Assembly: GCF_900142995.1 (NCBI RefSeq) | Contig: NZ_FRCR01000003.1 | Location: forward strand, 124,001 to 188,000 | Reading direction: 5' to 3' | Source of the DNA: Caldanaerovirga acetigignens | GTDB taxonomy: Bacteria > Bacillota > Thermosediminibacteria > Thermosediminibacterales > Thermosediminibacteraceae | DNA: 64,000 nt | Shown here: positions 38,180 to 48,126 of the stretch, piece by piece | Layout: every line of letters begins with the position of its first letter | Position numbering within the stretch: the stretch's first letter is position 1 | The notes under the pieces: model-generated | Seen by the model: only the letters and a program-made list of their open reading frames with translations | What the model was told of the DNA's origin: nothing | Database searches by the model: none | Position numbers and translations under genes: made by a program

Positions 38180-38221
38180 ACCTCCTTTCATATATTATAA
38201 CTAGAAAACTTGAAAGGAGGT
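38180..38221 (+). promoter_or_regulatory. Hairpin that masks the ribosome site of the small ORF at 38228
   Basis: ACCTCCTTTCA (38180-38190) and TGAAAGGAGGT (38211-38221) are perfect 11-bp complements with a 20-base loop. The 3' arm is the Shine-Dalgarno of the next ORF. In the minus direction the same stem is followed by a T7 run, so it also looks like a minus-strand terminator. Confidence 0.6.
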
Positions 38222-38227
38222 ACCGCA

Positions 38228-38320
38228 GTGGGCGGCGGCTTTTTTGATGACAGCAAAGCGTTTATAGTATTTTTGATTCTGATACTCCTCCTGCTGGGAG
38301 ACAGGGGCAAAGGTTTATAA
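38228..38320 (+). CDS. Small YjcZ-like sporulation membrane protein (30 residues)
   Basis: GTG 38228 opens MGGGFFDDSKAFIVFLILIL, then LLLGDRGKGL and TAA. AAAGGAGG lies seven bases upstream. A Gly-rich start followed by one hydrophobic helix and a short charged tail is the pattern of the tiny YjcZ-type proteins found on spores and in sporulation of Firmicutes. Too short to be sure. Its ribosome site lies in a perfect stem-loop, so translation from read-through mRNA would be blocked. Confidence 0.65.
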   Translation: MGGGFFDDSKAFIVFLILILLLLGDRGKGL

Positions 38321-38334
38321 CAAAAGGGATATAG

Positions 38335-38361
38335 TAAAAAAGGCCGGGTAAAAGCCCGGCC
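38335..38361 (-). terminator. Terminator after the URO-D-like gene
   Basis: On the minus strand GGCCGGG and CCCGGCC (plus 38355-38361 and 38342-38348) form a stem followed by TTTTTT. Confidence 0.9.
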
Positions 38362-38385
38362 CTTATATTATTTACCTTATATTAT

Positions 38386-39747
38386 CTACGAGATCAACAT
38401 GAAAAACATTTCTTCGTACATCTGTAGCTTTTGGGCAACAACCGGTTCGAGCTCTGCAGGAATTTCAGGGTGCTCTTTTTTGTAATCCTCCCAGGTCTTA
38501 TAATATTTCGACTTAAACGGGGGTATTTCGCCTACTTTTATAAAACTCCTCCCGGAATTTTCATATTTTGGAGCTTCTTCTCCGGCATTGTCGTAATATG
38601 CATTTTCAGCCACGTATCGGACTACAGCAAAGTAATTTTCTACATTGACAGAGTTTAATGTGATGAGGCTCTTGTCAAAGTCGAAGTAATATCTACCCCC
38701 GGGTGCCATTATGTCAAGGAGTTCCTTTACCTTATCTATGCATTGCTCTTTCGTCGCCGTCTTGAGATAGGTCATCGGATACAGACCCGAAAGTATATGC
38801 CTTTTCCCCAGTTTTTCCTTTATTACTTTTGGATCTCCGAATTCAAAGGCTATCCTTGTATTCTCCGGAAGTTCATACAGGTAATCCAAAAACCTCATCC
38901 AGTCATGGTCGCAGAACATGAAAACGGGTTGCCCCGCATTTGCCAGTGCCTGCACAATCCTGGAAAATGTAGGCCAGTAGAGTTTTTCAAAATCGTTGGT
39001 CCTCAAAAACCCCGGCATGTGTAATGGCATGAAGGTCTGGCCGTATTTTGACGGCACCGGCGGGAGAGCCCTTTTCAGGGTCAGCGGCAGCAAAGCTTCA
39101 CAAGCCTCAGCCACTTTTTCAGGACATCTCCTAACATCCATTAAAAGTCCTTTTACTCCCCTTAGCTCATCAGCGATAAAATCCAAAGGTGCAAGAGCTA
39201 TGCCGGTAGACTCAGGCGGGGGAGTATAATATCCATATTTTTCTATCAATTTTGCATCTATTTTTGCAAAGGCATCCAAATGATCAAAAAGCGCTTTGGC
39301 AGCCTTTGCGTAGACTATAGAGCGGGTCACCGAGTCGGCATCCAAAGCCTTGTATTTCCTGGGAAGAACTTTTTCCATTATGAATTCATGAGGATTTTTA
39401 ATGAGGTCATCGTATTCATCCGCTTCCATGACCGGAACCTCGGTGTACTGGATGAATCCCCCGGACCCCATCCTAAGAATTCTTGATTCGAGGATCTGGA
39501 GGGCAACCGGCGACCTCGCAAAGCCGAAAGGATATATATCCTGTCCCGTCATCTGACATATCCTGTCCATTGCTTCCTCTATTCCTTCTAACGTCCATTG
39601 TGTCTTAGCAGGTGGTAGTCCCGCAAACTCGATGCAGAATTCTATCCCGATCAAGCCGCCAACCGGAACTCTTTTCGGTATCTTGCCATCATATAGGTCG
39701 TGGAAAATTTCCGTTCTTTCTTTTTTTAGTTCTTCTGCATTTTTCAT
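38386..39747 (-). CDS. Uroporphyrinogen decarboxylase (URO-D) family protein
   Basis: A 453-residue TIM-barrel protein of the URO-D superfamily, which includes HemE and corrinoid methyltransferases such as MtaA and CmuA. Seen are the N-terminal RVPVGGLIGIEFCIEFAGLP, the central PLHMPGFLRTNDFEKLYWP and GQPVFMFCDHDWMRFLDYL, GKRHILSGLYPMTYLKTATK and an C-terminal extension. It is longer than HemE (about 350) and lacks the HemE N-terminal arginine motif, so a methyltransferase-like role is more likely than haem synthesis. No corrinoid protein gene is adjacent. It has its own leader and terminator. Substrate unknown. Confidence 0.8.
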   Translation of the reverse strand: MKNAEELKKERTEIFHDLYDGKIPKRVPVGGLIGIEFCIEFAGLPPAKTQWTLEGIEEAMDRICQMTGQDIYPFGFARSPVALQILESRILRMGSGGFIQYTEVPVMEADEYDDLIKNPHEFIMEKVLPRKYKALDADSVTRSIVYAKAAKALFDHLDAFAKIDAKLIEKYGYYTPPPESTGIALAPLDFIADELRGVKGLLMDVRRCPEKVAEACEALLPLTLKRALPPVPSKYGQTFMPLHMPGFLRTNDFEKLYWPTFSRIVQALANAGQPVFMFCDHDWMRFLDYLYELPENTRIAFEFGDPKVIKEKLGKRHILSGLYPMTYLKTATKEQCIDKVKELLDIMAPGGRYYFDFDKSLITLNSVNVENYFAVVRYVAENAYYDNAGEEAPKYENSGRSFIKVGEIPPFKSKYYKTWEDYKKEHPEIPAELEPVVAQKLQMYEEMFFMLIS

Positions 39748-39974
39748 AATTTCGTCCCCCCTTTATTTTATTGCTTTAAATTTCAAACCCAAGAAAAAAT
39801 GAATCACACACAGCGTGTTATATAACATAAAACAAGATAATTTTATAATTTATTAAATTTTGTATATATTTTTCACTACTAGTATATACAAGTAATTTTT
39901 GTTTGTCAATATTGTTTTATTTATTAAAAATATTTGACTTTTATAATTATAATTGCCGGAATGTCATATAATTC

Positions 39975-40015
39975 AAAAAACCTCCAGCCCCGTTCCTAAG
40001 GGCAGGAGGTTTTTT
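39975..40015. terminator. Strong terminator after the DUF362 gene (A- and T-runs on both sides)
   Basis: AAAAAACCTCC-A-GCCC and GGGC-A-GGAGGTTTTTT (39975-39990 and 40000-40015) form a long stem with an 8-10 base loop. It serves the minus-strand DUF362 gene; the symmetrical runs would stop either direction. The rest of 39748-40024 is very AT-rich and shows no gene. Confidence 0.9.
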
Positions 40016-40024
40016 GAAATTTTT

Positions 40025-41143
40025 TTAATTTAGTTCTACCAACTCATACTCCCTCGTTCCCATCCCAAGTTTTTCGGCATACTCCAATTGTACAAGACCG
40101 TCAGTCTCCGGATGCGCGGCCCTAAATTTGTCCTCCCCGGGTTTTAAACCCACCCCTTTTTCTCCTAGAACGCTGTTTGCATTTCCGTGCTGCTTTGTCA
40201 CCAGGTCGTAGCTTGCCTGGTCTATAGCCACCGGGTCTAGGGATGCGAGTACTCCTATATCGGGCACAATGGGCGCATCGTTCCACGGCGTACAATCACA
40301 GAGAGGCGAAACGTCAACAACGAAATTCATAAAAGCTATCTTTCCTTTTTTAGCCAAGAAAGCCCCGTAAGCATACTCCGTCATTCTTTCTATGAATTCC
40401 CGGCTGTCAGTTTCCCACTGAGGTTTTATCACCCCGAAATAGCACATCGACACGCATTCGCCGCAGCCGATGCATTTTTCGGGATCTATGTAGGCTGCAT
40501 TATCTACGATAGTAATTGCATTTTCGGGACAATTGTTTACGCATGAAAGGCATCTCCTGCATTTTTCTCCTACCTTCGGCTTTAATGTGGAATGCTGCTG
40601 CTGTTTCCCTGCAGCCGGAGCACATCCCATAGCGAGGTTTTTTATCGCCCCGCCAAAGCCCGCCATTTCATGGCCCTTAAAGTGTGTCATCACTATCATC
40701 GAATTGGCATAATAAATTCCCGAAGCAATCTTAACCCTCTCAAAATGCTTCTTCCCTATTTCTACTTCAACCGAATCCTTGCTAACAATTCCATCTGCTA
40801 TTATTACCGGCGCTCCAACCACCGCATAGGCAAAACCGTTTTCTATAGCGCTCACAATGTGGTCCACCCCATTGCTCCTGGAACCTTTATATAGGGTATT
40901 GGTGTCAGTGAGAAAGGGCTTAGCTCCCTTTCCCTTTATTTTATCCACCACCTGCCTAACAAACACGGGATTTATGTATGCGGTATTACCTCTTTCCCCG
41001 AAATGAATCTTTATCGCCACAAGTTCGCTCGGCGAAATAATATTATCAAAGCCCGCAGCGTCAAAAAGCTTTGCAACTTTGGACGGAAAGTTCTGCGACC
41101 GCCTTTTTGCCCTCATGTTGTAAAAGTAAACCTTAGAACCCAT
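40025..41143 (-). CDS. DUF362 protein with two [4Fe-4S] clusters
   Basis: The N-terminal DUF362 domain (IKIHFGERGNTAYINPVFVR; THFKGHEMAGFGGAIKNLAM) is followed at about residues 180-245 by a bacterial two-cluster ferredoxin module (CRRCLSCVNNCPENAI; CIGCGECVSMCYFGVI) and a return to DUF362 (ASLDPVAIDQASYDLV). DUF362 proteins of this build are common in clostridia and their role is unproven; electron transfer is a safe minimum. I start at MGSKVYFYN (41143), with GGGGG upstream; a TTG at 41176 would add 11 residues. A TATAAT lies upstream, so it may have its own promoter, although no terminator separates it from trpA. Confidence 0.88.
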   Translation of the reverse strand: MGSKVYFYNMRAKRRSQNFPSKVAKLFDAAGFDNIISPSELVAIKIHFGERGNTAYINPVFVRQVVDKIKGKGAKPFLTDTNTLYKGSRSNGVDHIVSAIENGFAYAVVGAPVIIADGIVSKDSVEVEIGKKHFERVKIASGIYYANSMIVMTHFKGHEMAGFGGAIKNLAMGCAPAAGKQQQHSTLKPKVGEKCRRCLSCVNNCPENAITIVDNAAYIDPEKCIGCGECVSMCYFGVIKPQWETDSREFIERMTEYAYGAFLAKKGKIAFMNFVVDVSPLCDCTPWNDAPIVPDIGVLASLDPVAIDQASYDLVTKQHGNANSVLGEKGVGLKPGEDKFRAAHPETDGLVQLEYAEKLGMGTREYELVELN

Positions 41144-41225
41144 TTCAACTACCCCCATTATCGCAATGTATGTCAAAAATATTATACATCAAAAACTTCC
41201 CTAAAAAAGCAGCTATAGAGCGGGA

Positions 41226-42017
41226 CTACAAAACTTTTTTTATGCTTCTTATAAAATTATCTATTTTTTCAAGCATTTCTTCCTTTGTAGACGCTTTTTC
41301 GATTATGGAAACTATAGCGCTGCCTATTATTATACCCTCGCAGTAATCTTTTATATTTCTTGCCATCTCAGGGCTGGATATGCCAAATCCCACAGCTTTT
41401 GGAAGTCCTGTGTATTTTGTAACTTCTTCCAAATAGGATTTTATGTCGGTCTCAATGCGCTCCCTTTCACCGGTAACCCCTGTGCTTGAAACACAATACA
41501 CAAATCCACCTGCATTTTTCACAATTTTTTTAATTCGCCCGTGGGAAGTTGGGGCAACAAGGGGAATCAGATGCAAGCCGTATTTTTTTGTAAGTTCAAA
41601 GACCTCCCCCCTCTCCTCCAACGGCAAATCGGGGATTATAATTCCGTCAACCCCCGCGCTATAGGCCTCTTTCATAAACCTTTCTACTCCATAGATGAAT
41701 ACCGAATTATAATATACAAGATAAAGGATTGGAATTTGGGAATTCTTCCTTATCATTTCAACTATCTTCATTATATCCTTTATTCTTGTACCATTCTTTA
41801 GGGCTCTCGCAGAAGCCCTTTGTATTACCGGCCCGTCGGCTAAGGGGTCAGAATAAGGTACTCCTATTTCGACCGCATCAGCTCCTGCCCCAATCATTTT
41901 AAATATTAACTCAGCTGTTGTTTCAATATCCGGGTCTCCAGCCGTTATATATGCTATTAGAGCCTTTTTCCCTTCTTTTTTTAATCTTTCAAAAGTCATG
42001 TCAATCCTGTTGTTCAT
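41226..42017 (-). CDS. trpA: Tryptophan synthase alpha subunit
   Basis: Cleaves indole-3-glycerol phosphate to indole and glyceraldehyde-3-phosphate. Catalytic Glu is in [20 protein letters not shown] and Asp in [33 protein letters not shown] and FGISSPEM complete the phosphate-binding barrel. The ATG overlaps the trpB stop (ATGA). Last gene of trpEGDCFBA. Confidence 0.98.
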   Translation of the reverse strand: MNNRIDMTFERLKKEGKKALIAYITAGDPDIETTAELIFKMIGAGADAVEIGVPYSDPLADGPVIQRASARALKNGTRIKDIMKIVEMIRKNSQIPILYLVYYNSVFIYGVERFMKEAYSAGVDGIIIPDLPLEERGEVFELTKKYGLHLIPLVAPTSHGRIKKIVKNAGGFVYCVSSTGVTGERERIETDIKSYLEEVTKYTGLPKAVGFGISSPEMARNIKDYCEGIIIGSAIVSIIEKASTKEEMLEKIDNFIRSIKKVL

Positions 42018-43198
42018 AGCATCACCTCCGGTAGATTTGCCACTATCTCTACATCCTTATCTCCTCGCCCCGACAGGTTTACGATTACGACCTTATCCTT
42101 GGAAAGTTGAGGAGCCAATTTGATGGCATAGGCTACGGCGTGGGCGCTTTCCAATGCGGGGATTATTCCTTCCATTCTCGAAAGCTTAATGAAAGCATCT
42201 TTTGCCTCGTCGTCGGTCACAGCTACATACTGGGCTCTTCCTATTTCTTTGTAATAGGCATGCTCTGGCCCCACAGCCGGATAATCGAGCCCTGCGGAGA
42301 TAGAATGTACCGGCATAATATGACCTTCCTCATCCTGTAAAACCAGGGTCTTCATGCCGTGTAGCACACCTACGCTGCCTCTTGCCATTTTAGCAGCGTG
42401 CTTTGTGCTTTCTAATCCAAAGCCCCCAGCCTCAACACCCACCAAATTCACTTCTTTGTCATGATAAAAAGGGTGGAATATCCCAATAGCATTGCTGCCT
42501 CCACCTAAACAGGCTATGACATAATCAGGTAGCCTGCCTTCCTTTTCAAGAATTTGCGCTTTCGCCTCTTCTCCTATTACTTTTTGAAACTCTCTTACCA
42601 TCGTCGGGTATGGGTGCGGACCTACTGCTGAACCTATGACATAAAAAGTATCCTCTACTCTAGCCACCCAATCCCTTATCGCCTCGTTTACTGCATCTTT
42701 TAAAGTCCCGGTCCCCGAATCCACACTGTGCACCTTCGCCCCTAAAAGCCTCATCCTGAAAACGTTCAGGGCCTGTCTTCTTATGTCTTCCCTCCCCATA
42801 AAAATCTCGCATTCCAGGCCGAACATGGCTGCCACTGTTGCAGTAGCTACACCGTGCTGTCCTGCTCCTGTCTCAGCCGTCACCCTTTTCTTCCCCATCC
42901 GTCTTGCGAGCAGGACCTGCCCTAGAACATTGTTTATCTTGTGCGCCCCTGTGTGGTTTAAGTCTTCCCTCTTAAGGTATACTTTGGCGCCGCCCAGTTT
43001 CTCCGTAAGGTTAGATGCGAAATAAAGCGGCGTAGGCCGTCCCGAATATTCTTTCAAATAATATCTGTACTCCTTTATGAAATTTTCATCCTTTATTGCA
43101 GCATTAAACTCCCTTTCAAGTTCTGTCAATGCATTCATGACCGTCTCCGGCACGTACTGCCCTCCAAAAATTCCAAACCTACCTGTCATGTTTTCCAA
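42014..43198 (-). CDS. trpB: Tryptophan synthase beta subunit
   Basis: PLP enzyme that joins indole and serine. The PLP lysine is in [15 protein letters not shown], the catalytic Glu in [16 protein letters not shown], the phosphate loop in [10 protein letters not shown], and the C-terminal NLSGRGDKD is intact. TTG 43198 (MENMTGRFG) overlaps trpF by 20 bases; ATG at 43189 is the alternative start. This is the TrpB1 type that pairs with TrpA, not the stand-alone TrpB2. Confidence 0.98.
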   Translation of the reverse strand: MENMTGRFGIFGGQYVPETVMNALTELEREFNAAIKDENFIKEYRYYLKEYSGRPTPLYFASNLTEKLGGAKVYLKREDLNHTGAHKINNVLGQVLLARRMGKKRVTAETGAGQHGVATATVAAMFGLECEIFMGREDIRRQALNVFRMRLLGAKVHSVDSGTGTLKDAVNEAIRDWVARVEDTFYVIGSAVGPHPYPTMVREFQKVIGEEAKAQILEKEGRLPDYVIACLGGGSNAIGIFHPFYHDKEVNLVGVEAGGFGLESTKHAAKMARGSVGVLHGMKTLVLQDEEGHIMPVHSISAGLDYPAVGPEHAYYKEIGRAQYVAVTDDEAKDAFIKLSRMEGIIPALESAHAVAYAIKLAPQLSKDKVVIVNLSGRGDKDVEIVANLPEVML

Positions 43199-43808
43199 AT
43201 CTTCTCACCCTTTCTACAAATTCTTTCATCTTAAAAAAATCCTTATACCCTTCGGTTTCAACACCACTGCTCACATCCACTGCAAACGGTTTTACCTTGG
43301 TAATGGCAAAGCCCACATTTTGGGGGTCAAGCCCTCCTGCCAGGATTATTTTGTTTTTGAAATATGCCCCCTTTAAAATATCCCAGTTGAATGTCCTGCC
43401 AGTCCCGCCATACATCCCCCGCACTGCGGCATCTAGCAATATGCCATCTACTCGGTATTCAAAGGCAGATATTAAATCACTTTTATCCTTTATCCTGATA
43501 GCTTTCCACACTTCAAAGCCAAGACCAAGATAGCTTTCTATTTCTTTTTGGCCTTCATCTCCGTGAAGCTGGATAACATCTATTCCTAACGCACTGCAAA
43601 CTCCTTTTACAAAATCCGGATTTTGGTTTACAAATACCCCCACTTTTTTTATTCCCTTTTCAAGAAGCGCAACCAACCTTTCAGCCTCTTTCAAATATAC
43701 CCTCCTTCGGCTTTCAGCAAATACGAATCCCGCATAGTCCACTTTTAAAAAGTTTATCCACTCAATATCCTGCTTTCTACGAAGGCCACATATCTTTATC
43801 CTGATCAT
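43179..43808 (-). CDS. trpF: Phosphoribosylanthranilate isomerase
   Basis: Small (beta/alpha)8 isomerase of 209 residues. The catalytic Cys lies in [11 protein letters not shown] and the Asp in [15 protein letters not shown] and [11 protein letters not shown] are the phosphate-binding strands. It is separate from trpC, not fused as in E. coli. GAGGTG lies upstream of ATG 43808. Confidence 0.96.
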   Translation of the reverse strand: MIRIKICGLRRKQDIEWINFLKVDYAGFVFAESRRRVYLKEAERLVALLEKGIKKVGVFVNQNPDFVKGVCSALGIDVIQLHGDEGQKEIESYLGLGFEVWKAIRIKDKSDLISAFEYRVDGILLDAAVRGMYGGTGRTFNWDILKGAYFKNKIILAGGLDPQNVGFAITKVKPFAVDVSSGVETEGYKDFFKMKEFVERVRRFGKHDR

Positions 43809-43824
43809 TCATCCATTCACCTCA

Positions 43825-44604
43825 TTATCCGGCCTTAAACTTTCTTACGGCATCTTCTACATCATCCGCAACCATAAACGCCTCGCCTATCAAAAACGCA
43901 TCGACGCCATGTAATTTAAGTCTCTTTATATCCTCCACGCTCTTTATCCCACTTTCCGAAACTTTCACCCTATCCCCGGGAATCAGTCGCACGAGCCTTT
44001 CAGTAGTCTCGATATTGACCTTGAAAGTCCTGAGGTCCCTGTTGTTAATACCAATGACCTTTGCACCTATATCAAGAGCTATCTGAAGTTCATATTCGTC
44101 GTGGACCTCTACCAGACACCCCAACCCCAGCGACTCTGCCAAATTGTAGAACTCTTTAAGCCTACTTCCTAATACTGCAGCTATTAGCAGCACAGCATCG
44201 GCACCCAATACTTTTGACTCGTATATTTGATAAGGGTCAATTATAAAATCTTTCCTCAGCACTGGACATGTAGCAGACTTTTTAACCTGTCTTAAAAACT
44301 CATCATTTCCCATAAAATATTTGTCCTCGGTTAAAACTGATATGGCATCAGCTCCCCCTCTTTGGTACATCGACGCAATTTCGGAAGGGCTCACATTCCC
44401 CCTTATTATGCCTTTCGATGGGGATGCCTTTTTTATTTCTGCTATAATCCTTACCTCATTTGGTTTCTCTGTGCGAAGTGCTCCAAGGAAATCCCTCGGA
44501 AGCTGCATATCATAGGCCTCTTTCTCAAGGATTTTAAGGGGTTTAAGATGTTTTTTTTCTCGCAAGATTTTTTTCTTGTGATATATTATCTCGTCCAGTA
44601 TCAT
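43825..44604 (-). CDS. trpC: Indole-3-glycerol-phosphate synthase
   Basis: TIM-barrel synthase (259 residues) with [68 protein letters not shown] and [21 protein letters not shown] lies six bases before ATG 44604. The start lies 62 bases inside the end of trpD, so the last trpD codons and first trpC codons share DNA. Confidence 0.98.
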   Translation of the reverse strand: MILDEIIYHKKKILREKKHLKPLKILEKEAYDMQLPRDFLGALRTEKPNEVRIIAEIKKASPSKGIIRGNVSPSEIASMYQRGGADAISVLTEDKYFMGNDEFLRQVKKSATCPVLRKDFIIDPYQIYESKVLGADAVLLIAAVLGSRLKEFYNLAESLGLGCLVEVHDEYELQIALDIGAKVIGINNRDLRTFKVNIETTERLVRLIPGDRVKVSESGIKSVEDIKRLKLHGVDAFLIGEAFMVADDVEDAVRKFKAG

Positions 44605-45616
44605 CGTGCACCCCCTTACTTATCTCTATGAATTCTCTCAGTTTTTCATAAGCCGCTCCCGAGTCAATGGCGTAGGCAGCTTTTTCTAGCCCTTCTTTGA
44701 TATTTTCTGCCTCATTTCCAATATATAAGGCGGCCGCTGTATTTAAGAGGACGATATCTCGCGTCGGGCCTTTCTCTCCTTTGAATATCTTCACTATAAG
44801 TTGGGCGTTGTAAGAGGCATCATTTCCTGCGATGTCCCGGTGCCTTGCATAAGGGATTCCGTAATCCGCAGGGTCTATTTCATAACGGACTATTCTCCCA
44901 TCCTTGACCTCGCTCACAAGAGTTTTCGTTGTAGTGGTAATCTCATCAAGGCCGTCCAGGCCGTGCACTACCATAGCCCTTTTAACTCCAAGATTTTCAA
45001 GCACCTGAGCCATGCTTTCCACAAGTCCTCTGTCGTATACTCCCACTACCTGGCCTTTTACTCCAGCAGGGTTAGTAAGTGGGCCAAGGATGTTGAAGAT
45101 TGTCCTAATTCCCAATTCCCTTCGAGGCCCGGCAACGTTTTTCATGCAAAGATGATAAAGTGGAGCAAAGATGAAGCCCAAATTCGTCCTTCTGATGGTT
45201 TCGGCAACCTCTTCGGAGGACATCTCAATATTTACCCCAAGAGCCTCTAGGACATCCGCGCTCCCACTTTTTCCGGAGACTGCTCTGTTGCCGTGCTTTG
45301 CAACCCTCACACCGCAAGATGCCGCTACAATCGCAACTGCTGTCGATACGTTGAACGTCCTGCCGCCATCCCCTCCGGTTCCACATGTATCTATTGCGTA
45401 TCCGTCCAGTATCACTTTTTTGGCCTTATTTCTCATAGTAAATGCACAGCCCGTTATTTCATCAATTGTCTCACCTTTGATGCGAAGGCCCACCAAAAAT
45501 CCCCCTATCTGCGACGGTGTGGCACGACCTTCCATTATATCGTCCATCGCCATCGCAGCTTCTTCTTGGCTCAAATTTTCACCTAAAGTTATTTTTTTAA
45601 TGGCTTCCTTCAGCAT
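44543..45616 (-). CDS. trpD: Anthranilate phosphoribosyltransferase
   Basis: Transfers phosphoribose from PRPP to anthranilate. The PRPP-binding [19 protein letters not shown] and [35 protein letters not shown] and the [15 protein letters not shown] are clear. At 357 residues it is somewhat longer than usual because its C-terminal tail (after LREFIEIS) runs 62 bases into trpC. It overlaps trpG by 20 bases. Confidence 0.98.
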   Translation of the reverse strand: MLKEAIKKITLGENLSQEEAAMAMDDIMEGRATPSQIGGFLVGLRIKGETIDEITGCAFTMRNKAKKVILDGYAIDTCGTGGDGGRTFNVSTAVAIVAASCGVRVAKHGNRAVSGKSGSADVLEALGVNIEMSSEEVAETIRRTNLGFIFAPLYHLCMKNVAGPRRELGIRTIFNILGPLTNPAGVKGQVVGVYDRGLVESMAQVLENLGVKRAMVVHGLDGLDEITTTTKTLVSEVKDGRIVRYEIDPADYGIPYARHRDIAGNDASYNAQLIVKIFKGEKGPTRDIVLLNTAAALYIGNEAENIKEGLEKAAYAIDSGAAYEKLREFIEISKGVHDDTGRDNISQEKNLARKKTS

Positions 45617-46184
45617 CCAGCATCACTCCTATAAAATTTCTCAATATTTCTTTTCCATATTCGGTCATTATTGACTCTGGATGAAACTGTATACCGAATA
45701 AAGGAAAATGTTTGTGCATTATGGCCATGATAGTACCATCTAAAGTTTTAGCCGTAACTTCTAACTCTGGCGGTATGCTGTTTTCGTCGAGCACTAAAGA
45801 ATGATACCTGGCCACCCTAACTGGACTTTTTAATCCCTTCAATATCCCCTTTCCCTCGTGTACAACTAAAGATGTCTTTCCGTGCAGTATCTTATCCGCC
45901 TTAACAACTTTCGCTCCAAAGGAGTACCCTATAGCCTGATGGCCCAGGCAAATCCCGATAATCGGAATTCTCCCCGCAGCTTTTCTTACCAGTTCAACGC
46001 AGATCCCGGCTTCTTCCGGCCTTCCCGGTCCTGGCGAGAGCACTATTCCCTTAGCTCCAGAGCCCAATATTTGTTCTGGCGACACCTCGTCGTTTCTCGC
46101 AACTTCGACACGGGGATAAATTTCTCTGATGTATTGGTATAAATTGTATGTGAATGAGTCGTAATTATCTATGATAAGTACCAT
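45597..46184 (-). CDS. trpG: Anthranilate synthase glutamine amidotransferase component
   Basis: Class I amidotransferase that supplies ammonia to TrpE. The catalytic Cys is in [15 protein letters not shown], and the His-Glu pair in [15 protein letters not shown]; the N-terminal [15 protein letters not shown] is standard. It is 195 residues and unfused. The trpE stop codon abuts its ATG, with AAGGAGG inside the end of trpE. Might also serve PabB; no pabB was seen here. Confidence 0.97.
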   Translation of the reverse strand: MVLIIDNYDSFTYNLYQYIREIYPRVEVARNDEVSPEQILGSGAKGIVLSPGPGRPEEAGICVELVRKAAGRIPIIGICLGHQAIGYSFGAKVVKADKILHGKTSLVVHEGKGILKGLKSPVRVARYHSLVLDENSIPPELEVTAKTLDGTIMAIMHKHFPLFGIQFHPESIMTEYGKEILRNFIGVMLDAEGSH

Positions 46185-47621
46185 CTATAACACCTCCTTT
46201 AGCGCCATAGCCTTATTTAAAGTCTCTTGGTATTCCAATTCAGGGACGGAGTCATAGACGATACCAGCCCCCGCCTGAATGTAGGCTTTCCGTCCTTTAA
46301 ATATAATCGTCCTGATTGCGATACACATATCCATATTTCCAGTATAGGAAAAATACCCGACCGCACCGGCATATATCCCGCGTCTTACATTTTCAAGCTC
46401 ATCAATTATTTCCATAGCTCTGATCTTAGGCGCCCCCGATACTGTACCAGCAGGAAGGCAAGCCACAAGTGCATCGAAATAATCTTTATCATCGCTAAGC
46501 TGACCCGATACAGTAGAGACAATATGCATGACGTGCGAATACAGCTCAACTTCCATAAATCTTTCCAACTCAACCGTGCCGATTTTGCTAACCTTTCCTA
46601 TGTCGTTCCTCGCAAGGTCAACCAGCATTAGGTGTTCTGCCCTTTCTTTCTCGTCTGACAAAAGTTCTGATTTCAATCTTTCATCTTCTTGCTCGTTTTT
46701 TCCCCTTGGCCTCGTCCCCGCTATTGGATTGGTCATCACCTTCTTTCCTTCCACCCTTACTAGGCTTTCGGGAGAGGAGCCTACTATCTGAAAATCCCCA
46801 AAATCTATATAGAACATATAAGGAGAAGGATTGAGGTAGCGGAGCTTCCTATAGGCGTCAAACGGCTTGGCGTCGGTTATGGCGGTCAGTCGTTGGGACA
46901 AGACAATCTGGAAAGCATCGCCTGCAGTTATATAATCCTTTGCCCTGCGCACTATCTGACAAAAACTCTCTTCGTCGAAATTTGAATCTAAACTTTCTAA
47001 ACTCGCCTCATTTTTTATCGGGTGCAGTGGTGAGCACCTTAATATTTCAACTTTTTTTAAGTTCAAAGCCTCTATTACATCGCCATAACTTACCTCTTCT
47101 TCGGGAAATACGTTACGGATGATGGATATCGTGTGATAAAAATGGTCGTATACAATGACCTCTTTGTAAAATAGAAGATAGGCTTCCGGCACTTGAATAG
47201 TATCCGGATTTTTATCTGGAAGTTTTTCGTACTGCCTTATCACATCGTAACCCACATATCCCACCGCGCCCCCTGCAAAGGGCGGGAGTCCCGCTTTATA
47301 AACTACCTCATGTCGCTTTATAAATTTTTTTACTTCGTCGAGGACTCTGCCAGTAAACGTTTCGGTAAGCCCTCCCTTTTCTACAGTCACCTTATCCTTA
47401 AAGCTGCTTATCGCCATGTAGGGGTTGCTGCCCAGAAACGAATATCTTCCCCAACTCCTTGCGCATTCCGCACTCTCAAGCAGAAATTTCCTTTTTCCAT
47501 CTAAATTGTAGAAAAGCCCAATAGGGGTAAGCTCATCGGCTTTTAGTTTAAATACTACAGGTACAATGCCGCCTTTCCCCTTTAGTTTTCTAAATTCATC
47601 TTCTTCGGGGAAAAATGTCAT
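46185..47621 (-). CDS. trpE: Anthranilate synthase component I
   Basis: Chorismate-utilising enzyme (478 residues). The Trp-inhibition motif LLESAECARSWGRYSFLG is present near residue 50, so feedback inhibition is expected. The catalytic part has GDAFQIVLSQRLT, FYIDFGDFQIVGSSPESLVR, NPIAGTRPRGKNEQED, DLARNDIGKVSKIGTV, LPAGTVSGAPKIRAMEII and YAGAVGYFSYTGNMDMCIA. AAGGAG precedes ATG 47621. First gene of the trp operon, behind a Trp T-box leader. Confidence 0.98.
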   Translation of the reverse strand: MTFFPEEDEFRKLKGKGGIVPVVFKLKADELTPIGLFYNLDGKRKFLLESAECARSWGRYSFLGSNPYMAISSFKDKVTVEKGGLTETFTGRVLDEVKKFIKRHEVVYKAGLPPFAGGAVGYVGYDVIRQYEKLPDKNPDTIQVPEAYLLFYKEVIVYDHFYHTISIIRNVFPEEEVSYGDVIEALNLKKVEILRCSPLHPIKNEASLESLDSNFDEESFCQIVRRAKDYITAGDAFQIVLSQRLTAITDAKPFDAYRKLRYLNPSPYMFYIDFGDFQIVGSSPESLVRVEGKKVMTNPIAGTRPRGKNEQEDERLKSELLSDEKERAEHLMLVDLARNDIGKVSKIGTVELERFMEVELYSHVMHIVSTVSGQLSDDKDYFDALVACLPAGTVSGAPKIRAMEIIDELENVRRGIYAGAVGYFSYTGNMDMCIAIRTIIFKGRKAYIQAGAGIVYDSVPELEYQETLNKAMALKEVL

Positions 47622-47670
47622 TGTAATTCCACTCCTTTCTTACTTGCTTTGAAATAAAACTGTACGCTTA

Positions 47671-48000
47671 AAAAAAGAAGACACCTCATCCCATGGGACG
47701 AGGTGCCCTCGCGGTGCCACCCAACTTCGGCCGCCCAAGTAGCCTTTATAGCAAAAAAGGCATTTCATCCTTTAGGACGAAATGCCTCTCTCAGCCACCT
47801 AAATGCAGCCATCTCGTTTCGGGTACGGAAGGTTTCCCTTCGATACCCTGCCCTTTTAACGGCGGACTCCCGGTCAATACTACTGACCTTTCGCACGACT
47901 CCTCCCGGGCCCATCAAGCGGCAACCAGAGTACCGGGCTCCCACCTACCCCGGCTCTCTGCGACCTGGTTTACCGCATCCTTCCCGTTCATCGAATTTGA
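47671..48000 (-). promoter_or_regulatory. Trp T-box leader with one stem I and two antiterminator/terminator modules
   Basis: On the minus strand a stem I (from about 47995) has AGAGAGCCGGG...GGTGGGAGCCCGG and a UGG codon at plus 47911-47913, which fits tRNA-Trp. Downstream there are two T-box motifs, each with UGGC as expected for a G73 tRNA: AGGTGGCTGAG (plus 47791-47801) and TTGGGTGGCACCGCGAG (plus 47708-47723). Each is followed by a terminator: 12-bp stem at plus 47759-47770/47775-47786 with T6, and a second at plus 47682-47705 followed by T-rich sequence. CGAGATG can pair with CATTTCG to form the first antiterminator. Confidence 0.9.
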
Positions 48001-48026
48001 ACTTATTTAATCTTGCTTGTTGATAT

Positions 48027-48056
48027 ATTTTATAATAAAAATACGGAATATGTCAA
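48027..48056 (-). promoter_or_regulatory. Promoter of the trp operon leader
   Basis: TTGACA (plus 48051-48056) with a -10 of TATAAA or TAAAAT at 16 or 18 bp spacing (plus 48027-48034). Confidence 0.7.
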
Positions 48057-48126
48057 TATAAGAAGTTATCGCTCGCGTTAATTTGCTGTTCATCCTTTAC
48101 ATAAAAGTGCCCAATTTCAAAGCGTA

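Noticed and set aside
47693-48023. Two plus-strand ORFs of about 105 codons upstream of trpE
   Set aside because: They are the complement of the Trp T-box leader; the constraint on that sequence is RNA structure, and neither has a ribosome site.
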